The notes beneath the pieces were generated by a model. That model made no database searches. It saw only the letters and a program-made list of their open reading frames with translations, and was not told the DNA's origin. This document shows, one piece after another, positions 8,090 through 13,855 of a stretch of DNA of 13,855 nt. Position 1 is the first letter of the stretch, and every line of letters begins with the position of its first letter. Position numbers and translations under genes: made by a program. Source of the DNA: Candidatus Aalborgicola danicus (GTDB taxonomy: Bacteria; Pseudomonadota; Gammaproteobacteria; Burkholderiales; Burkholderiaceae_C); NCBI GenBank assembly GCA_016703945.1, contig JADJBC010000017.1:1-13855 (forward strand). Direction: 5' to 3'.

Positions 8090-8132
8090 CTGACGGTGTT
8101 CAATGTGTAAATGGTAATATAAAATGCGCATT
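8090..8132 (+). promoter_or_regulatory. Candidate promoter and operator of the flhD/flhC-like operon
   Basis: The 81-bp gap between the divergent repressor and flhD-like genes contains an extended -10 box, TGGTAATAT at 8112-8120, with a CTGACG -35-like hexamer at 8090-8095 (19-bp spacing, longer than ideal). Just downstream lies a perfect 10-bp palindrome AATGCGCATT (8123-8132) at the expected transcription start, a natural place for repressor binding. This is motif reading only. Confidence 0.45.
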
Positions 8133-8157
8133 CGTGACCACTCTTGGAATTTTTATT

Positions 8158-8458
8158 ATGGAACAGCGCGACATTCTGAAGATCAACAGGCAACTCCTGC
8201 TGCTAACCCGCCAACTCGCCCAAGATGGGGATGCGGCGGAATTGATGACAGGCCTGCCTCGGTCAGTGATCGAAAAGATTTCGACGCTCGACATGGATGA
8301 AATCGACGAGTTGGCGGAGACCGTGGGGGTGTCGCTTTACACCCTCCGCCTTTCCGATCCCGCGTTTTCCAGATTGCTTCAGATGCCTCGGATGCGAAAG
8401 TGCCTACGCCAAAGCGGCTCTTGTGAGCAGCGGCCGTGGCGGCGCTACTTTCCCCTGA
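8158..8458 (+). CDS. FlhD-like activator subunit of ICE/plasmid type (SetC/SetD-, AcaD-, BisD-like), one frameshift
   Basis: Starts at ATG 8158 (MEQRDILKINRQLLLLTRQL) and reads in one frame to about 8401, through PRSVIEKISTLDMDEIDELA and the segment VSLYTLRLSDPAFSRLLQMP. One frame change then gives AYAKAALVSSGRGGATFP to TGA 8456-8458. This matches FlhD-like proteins in the all-helical pattern and roughly 100-residue length. FlhD/FlhC-like pairs on mobile elements (SetCD of SXT/R391, AcaCD of IncC plasmids, BisDC of ICEclc) form heteromers that activate transfer genes. Next to it lies a FlhC-like gene, overlapping by about 23 bp, and upstream a divergent repressor. No strong Shine-Dalgarno sequence is seen. 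A flagellar role is unlikely here because no motility genes are present. Confidence 0.72.
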
Positions 8459-8922
8459 GGAGTTGGAAAATCACCGGATAGCCCATGAGCTGGTCCGGCT
8501 GAGGCTCAGGTTGCCGATTGTCACGCACTTGACGCAGATTCATCTCAAACCGCTGCGTCTGAGATGGAGGACCATGCATGGCGAAAGCCCGCCGAATGGG
8601 AGGCTTCCGGAATCGGTGCGCCCCTTCGTTACCGATCCGCTATCCGTAGCTGAGCTTTCGAGCTTTGTTGCGATGTATAACCGTCTCGTCATGGGGTGGC
8701 CGGAAAGTTACGGCTTCAATGTTGCTCCGGGCGTGGGAGATGCACTGTCGGGTGGGGCGCGGTGATCTCGACATTAATGCGGCCTGGTATGCCATTCGGG
8801 ATGTACGTTCGGGGATCGTCGAATGGAGGCGATGTGGGCGGTGCCAGACTTCCTTCATCTACGAGGTGAATGAAACGCATGCGAGAGCATGTCCGTATTG
8901 CGTGTTGAGTCAGGCTGGCTGA
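8436..8922 (+). CDS. FlhC-like zinc-binding transcriptional activator subunit (one frameshift)
   Basis: Probable start GTG 8436 (VAALLSPEELENHRIAHELV), since the same frame has a stop at 8424-8426. The first frame gives LPIVTHLTQIHLKPLRLRW, then GESPPNGRLPES, the FlhC pattern of helices followed by a GSPPPKGMLP-like element. Near 8715 the frame shifts, and the protein continues as SMLLRAWEMHC, then DLDINAAWYAIRDVRSGIVE, and the zinc motif RCGRC...CPYC, which matches the paired CxxC cysteines of FlhC. It ends at TGA 8920-8922; reconstructed length is about 161 residues. Together with the FlhD-like protein it should form the DNA-binding activator of the element. Targets within the window are not evident. 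Confidence 0.75.
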
Positions 8923-9105
8923 TCTGTCACAGGGCTCGGAGACTGAATATGCTCCGATTCTCGTTGGGGCAACCGGAAGCGCTAATACTTGCTGTTGCAG
9001 ACCAGATTACCAGGAAGACTCCGCATCCGCTACGTATCGCTGATATGTAAAGGGGCTTAGAATTGGCCTAATCGAGAACAACAAAAATGGCAGACGTTTC
9101 TACCC
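8923..9105 (+). other. Intergenic region before pglW
   Basis: About 180 bp without a gene. I see no clear terminator after the flhC-like gene, no good promoter and no Shine-Dalgarno sequence before ATG 9106. An ATG at 9087 is out of frame with pglW and opens only a non-family reading. Confidence 0.4.
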
Positions 9106-12100
9106 ATGAAAGAACCGCGCTGGACGTCGATATCCGAGTCGAATTTTGCTTGGGAGAAGGAGGCTCTCGACTGGCTGCGTAACCTGCTGCCTGATCGGGA
9201 TCCTTGGCACGTCTGGTCGAACTTCGAATTCATTGACGACGAAGGCAAGGTCAATGAAGTTGATGCGCTGGTATTGTCGCCGGTGGGCATCTTCCTGGTG
9301 GAGATCAAGAGCCGACCGGGTGTCCTTACCGGCGATGCGCACACCTGGACCTGGCGTACTGATGGACGTGATTACGCCTATGACAACCCGCTGATTCTTG
9401 CCAATCGCAAGGCCAAGCGGCTGGCGACGCTGTTGCGCCGGCAATCTTCGGTGATCAAGGCCAAGTCGCGTGTCCCGTTCATTGAGCCGCTGATCTTCTT
9501 GTCGGCGATCAGCGCCGATACATTCAAGCTGGCAGGCAACGGTCGATCCGGCGTGTTTCTGAAGGGGCGCCCTGACAGTTCCAACGATGACGGGATTGTT
9601 GCCCGGTTGGAAGGTACTGGGGAATTACCCGCCCAGTGGTCGCTGCTGAGCCACGGAATTAGGCCGCGTCTGCCGCGCTGTTATCGAAGCGGGCGTGCGG
9701 CAGTCAACAAGCACCGCCGCATCGGTGACTATCAATTGGGCGCCCTGATTCAGGAAGGTGAGAACTATCAGGACTGGGAGGGAGAGCACGTCTCGGCTGG
9801 AGTTCGTCGCCGTGTCCGGATCTACGGTTACGCCCTGGCGTCGACCGTCGAAGCAAGGCAATCCTTGGTTCGGCAGGCCACGCGCGAATTTCAGATTCTT
9901 GAAGGCGTTGATCACCCAGGCATTCTTCGGGTTCGCGATTTCAAAGAGAGTGAGCTTGGGCCAGCCTTGCTGTTCGATTTCAATCCGCAGGGCGCAGGCT
10001 CGATTTTCTGCTGCGCGAGCAGGCAGCCAGCTCAACGTCGATCAACGACTTTCCATTCTTCGGCAGTTGGCCGAAACGCTGAAGTACGCTCACCAGAAGA
10101 AGTTGATCCACAGGGCCTTGTCGCCGCAGAGCATCCTTGTTCAGAGTCAGGATGGCCCCAATTTCAAGCTTGCCATCATGAACTGGCAACTTGCTGCCCG
10201 AGGCGGCCAGAGCACCGGGCAATCACAGCCGACTGCCGTTGGTGCATCGGGCGGAACGCTGATGCGCACGGTCGGTACGCAGCATGTCGAAGAGTACGTG
10301 GATGACCCGGCCAAGATATTTATTGCGCCGGAAGCACTTTGGGATGGCGCGCCGTCCACCGGGGCCGCACCTCGACGTCTTTTCGCTCGGCGTCATCGCC
10401 TGGCAGATATTTACCGGGGAGCCACCGGCAGCGAATGCGCACGAGTTGCAGCAGAAGCTGAAAGCTGGCAATGGCCTGCGCATCTCCGACGTGCTTGATG
10501 GCGCAGGCAAAGCGCTGCAGGATCTCATCCAGTTTTCCACCTGCCCTGACGTTTCGGCCCGCTTGGGCTCGATGGCAGACTTTCTGGAATACCTCGAACT
10601 CGTCGAGGATGAGCTGACCGCCCCAGCGGAGCTTGCTACCGTCGACCCGGCATCGGCCAAATCCGGCGACCTGATTGATGGTGGCTTTACCGTTGTCCGC
10701 CGTCTCGGCAAGGGTTCATCGTCCGACGTCCTTCTCGTGACCCGCACTGGAAGTGACGAAGAGCTGGTACTCAAGGTAGCCCTGGATGCCAGCCATAACA
10801 ATCGTCTGACCGCCGAGGGCGAAACCCTCAAGAAGTTGCGCCACGCCAACATCGTCGAGTGGCAGCAGACACTGGTGGTGGCAGGCCGTACGGCACTGCT
10901 GATGAAGAGTGCGGGCAAGGACACGCTGGCCTATCACCTGGGCAACAACCGTCCCTCCCTCGATTTGGTCAGGCGCTTTGGCGAGGAACTGCTGCAAACG
11001 GTCGTCTTCCTGGAAGACCAGGGTGTTTATCACCGCGACATCAAGCCGGACAACATCGGACTCTGCCCGTCGTCGCACAGCGGCCGCCTTCAACTTGTCT
11101 GTTCGACTTCTCGCTATCCCGCGCTTCGGTCGACAACATCCAGGCTGGCACTCGTCCCTACCTCGACCCATTCCTCAGCCTGCGCAAGCCACCGCGCTGG
11201 GATATCTACGCCGAACGGTTCGCATTGGCCATGACGCTCTACGAGATGGTGACCGGGACGCTGCCAGCATGGGGCGACGGCGTTTCGGATCCGGCCCTGC
11301 TAGACGATGAAGTCACGCTCGATGTAACGCTGTTTGATCCCAATCTTCGTGAAGGTTTATCGGCCTTTTTCGGCAAGGCCCTGCGTCGTGAATTCCAGGA
11401 GCGTTTCGATAACGCCGAAGACATGTTGCGTGACTGGCGCAAAGTGTTCGACCAGGTTGAAGCCCGTACTACCGCCGACCCCTTTGACGTCATAGCGCGC
11501 CGCGCGACCCGGGAAACGGCCATTGGCGAGCTCGGCTACAGCGTTGAAGCGCAGAATGTTCTCGACCGCATGGGGATCCACAGTGTTCGCGAACTGCTCG
11601 CGGTCGACCGCGTCCGTTTCCGCTACCTCAAGAGCGTTGGCGACAAGGTGCGCAAGGAAATTCGAGGTACCGCCAAGCGCCTCGCCCAACTACGCCCGGA
11701 TCTTGTCGCCGGGGCGCCAACGGTACTCGATGCCGACGCAGGCAAGAACGGCATCCGCAGCATCGACGAGATCGCCAACCACTTGTTCCCAAAACGCGCG
11801 GCAGCGGAAGATCGTCCGGATGATGATGCGCTTGCGGTATACCTCGGGCTTGAAGCACAAGAACCCAGCCAGGGGCCTCAACGCCAGCGGTGGGGTCCTG
11901 TCCGTGGCCGAATCCGCTACCTCGCTGCTGGCAAGCCGTGGCTCCATAGAGCAGGACGACGACACCCGGTTGCGCCTCGCGGCCGCCGTCCTGCGTGCGG
12001 TCATCGAAGCAGAAACCGATCTTGCCGAGCCGCGCTATCAGATATTTCCTGGCGCCACGAAGAGTTCGGCTCCGTTGATCGCGATCACTGTCGACCATGC

Positions 12101-13202
12101 CGACTATGCGCTTCGGCTTGGCCAGGCGGCTGACGCCGTGATCGAATCAGACGACGCAACGGCCAACGGAGCAAGCCTGCCGACACCGCAACAGGCCATT
12201 GATGCGCTGGAAGCCGTGGATCGTCCCCCCACCGTGGCACCTCTATCGGCGCAGCGGCTGCTGAAGCTCGCCGCCAGTTGCAGCCAGCACGCCGCTGTCT
12301 CCAGTCGTCTTGAACTCTATCCGCTGGGGATGGCCGCACAACGCGCCATTCGTATTGCCATGGGCTCGCTGATTGGTCCCCGCGTTCTCACCGAGGCGCA
12401 GGTGCGTGAACGCATTCTGGGTCGCTACCCGGATGCCGAAGACCTCCCGGCCCGCCCGACGCTCGATAGCATGCTCATCGAGGCTGGGTCCGATCTCATC
12501 TGGCATAAGGACGGAGAAGATGGTTCCGGCTACTACCCCTCTCACAAGGGCTTCGGCCCCTCGGCCGGGACCACAACCTTCCTGCATCGCCCCGGCACCG
12601 CTGCCGACGACAAGAAGGAACTGACCGAAGAAGAAGCCGCCGCCCGGCAGTTCGACGAAAAGCTGACCCATGCGCTCAAGGCGGGCGGATTTCTGGTGTT
12701 GACCACATCCCCGCGCTTGGCCAGGCATGCCGAAGCCGCTTTGCAGCGCCGTCTCGCCAGCTCCGACTTCTTGCCCGTCAGCCTGGATCATCTGATTCTC
12801 CAATCGCTCAAGGAGGAAGCCGTACAACGCAAGGTCGACTGGAGCAAAGTCATCGAGGCCGACGTTGCCGGCCCCGGGTCGCGCGACTGGACCAACGTCA
12901 TCCGCCTCGCTTCATTTGCCAAAGGCGCGAATCAGTGCCAAGCTCACCGCTGAGCATAAATCCATGCTCCTGCTCAACCTGGCCTACTGGCGCGGCTGGA
13001 TCTGATGGATCTGGTCAGTGATCTGCAAAACATGGCTGGCCGCGCCACTGGGGTTCCATCGGTCTGGATGCTGGCACCCATGGATGGACAAGGGTTGCCG
13101 ACGCTGGATGGGGTGCCGATTCCGGTGATTACGCAGGCGCAGTGGGCGAGGATTCCAGGTGCGTGGATTGGTAGTGCAAAGAACTCGGGTGTTGGCGCAT
13201 GA
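9106..13202 (+). CDS. pglW: PglW-like NERD/serine-threonine kinase of a phage-defence system (frameshifted)
   Basis: About 1365 residues when joined, similar to BREX type 2 / Pgl kinase PglW. Residues 1-180 are a NERD nuclease-like domain with VDALVLSPVGIFLVEIKSR (D53, E66, K68 as PD-(D/E)xK candidates). Residues about 200-500 are a pseudokinase: the HRD motif reads HRA (HRALSPQSILV) and DFG is replaced. An active-looking kinase follows: GKGSSSDV, VLKVAL, HRDIKPDN (about 11030-11055) and LFDFSLSR (DFS for DFG), then AGTRPYLDPF. Around 11520-11690 a helix-hairpin-helix resembling the RNA polymerase alpha C-terminal domain reads LGYSVEAQNVLDRMGIHSVRELL and YLKSVGDKVRKEI. The C-terminal half includes RIAMGSLIGPRVLTEAQV and ends in SDLQNMAGRATGVPSVW. 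Frame changes lie near 9990, 10020, 10365, 11095, 11870, 12925 and 13000. The stop overlaps the next start (ATGA). PglW is thought to signal within the Pgl/BREX toxin-methylase system; pglX is not in view. Confidence 0.85.
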
Positions 13203-13855
13203 CCATTGCGATGGAGCCACGTCGTTTGCATCTGATGTTCCACATCGACACCAATCGCCTGAACGCCAGGCAAAAACTTGAAACGATGAATCAGATCGAA
13301 AAGTGGGCGAACGACGATGTGATCCTCATCAACATGTCCGGGACAGCTCACACGGAATCACGAGCGGGAAGCAGCACACTGAGAACGCGCAAGGCGAACA
13401 GCTACATCTTCACCATCGAATCCGATGAAGACGGGCCAGCGCACGACGCCGTCTACCGTCGAATCGAAGAAGCGCTATTCCTTCGGAGGCGCCAAAGACC
13501 AGAACCAGCGGAATGACGTCACGGTTATATACGAAGCGCACAAATATGGCGCATTGTTGATCACAAACGATGGCGGATCGAAAACGCAGCCGGGCGGTAT
13601 CCTCGGTAACCGGGACAAGCTCAAGGGAATGGTGCGCATTTTCTCGGATGTTGAAGCCGTGGATTTCATTCGCAGCAGGATTCTCGAACGCGATGAGATG
13701 AACCGGCGAATTGCCCGTGAGTTTGCCTTACCACTGCCAGAGGGACCGGCAAGGACTGACCAGGATCCACTCAGAAATGATCAACGCTCCACCCTCCTGC
13801 GTGACCTCAAGCGCCTGACCGCTACGCTCGAAACGGACATCGGGACCGACTGGCG
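13199..13855 (+). CDS. PIN-like nuclease domain protein, 3'-partial (one frameshift)
   Basis: Starts at ATG 13199, overlapping the pglW stop by ATGA, so it is translationally coupled. The first frame reads LMFHIDTNRLNARQKLETMN, DVILINMSGTAHTESRAG and AHDAVYRRIEEALF. A frame change near 13485 leads to FGGAKDQNQRNDVTVIYEA, KYGALLITNDGGSKTQPGGI and VRIFSDVEAVDFIRSRILE, open to the window end. The early aspartate in HIDTN and the late one in ITNDG, with acidic residues between, fit the PIN fold, a metal-dependent RNase often used by toxins. A C-terminal extension after the PIN-like part (about 13700 on) is helical and charged, with no known motif. It may be an effector or accessory of the kinase system; this is inference from position. 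Confidence 0.65.

Noticed and set aside
8158..8922. Flagellar master regulator FlhDC
   Set aside because: No motility genes nearby; divergent repressor and mobile-element context favour a SetCD/AcaCD/BisDC-type activator.
1..13855. CRISPR array, tRNA, rRNA, insertion sequence or attachment site
   Set aside because: No regularly spaced direct repeats, no tRNA-like cloverleaf, no transposase or integrase, and no terminal repeats were seen.

Overview
The window looks like accessory DNA of a proteobacterium, probably beta- or gamma-proteobacterial, carried on an integrative conjugative element (ICE) or related plasmid. The reasons are ICE/plasmid hallmark genes (toprim primase, ArdC-like antirestriction protein, short RadC) and an ICE-type control locus (CI/SetR-like repressor divergent from FlhD/FlhC-like activators). 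Several defence modules are packed between and beside these. I see no tRNA, rRNA, CRISPR array, transposase or integrase.

Layout. 1-2944 (+): a broken zinc-ribbon/toprim primase, a small unknown gene, a broken ardC and a radC. Both ardC and radC sit behind very similar structured leaders whose last hairpin buries the Shine-Dalgarno sequence, as expected for the radC RNA motif. A strong intrinsic terminator at 2951-2988 closes this block. 3095-6045 (+): a two-gene SPARTA defence system, a TIR-APAZ NADase subunit followed with an ATGA overlap by a catalytically inactive short prokaryotic Argonaute. 6119-7223 (-): a DUF4172-type Fic AMP-transferase with an N-terminal inhibitory motif, preceded by a cluster of five 9-bp operator-like half sites. 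7285-8076 (-): an XRE/S24 repressor whose self-cleavage residues appear to be lost. 8158-8922 (+): FlhD-like and FlhC-like activators diverging from the repressor. 9106-13202 (+): a PglW-like NERD/pseudokinase/kinase protein, coupled by an ATGA overlap to a PIN-like nuclease gene at 13199 that runs off the window.

How the parts may work together (inference): the repressor/FlhDC-like switch would control transfer of the element. ArdC, RadC and the primase would help its DNA establish in new hosts. SPARTA, Fic and PglW/PIN would be defence or abortive-infection cargo.

Caution: nearly every long gene is broken by single-base frame changes, while homology and codon structure continue intact on both sides. 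The breaks are densest in 1-2250. This pattern fits assembly or consensus indels at least as well as true decay. Coordinates of frameshifted genes below span the whole reconstructed gene, and protein readings quoted across frames are reconstructions by eye.
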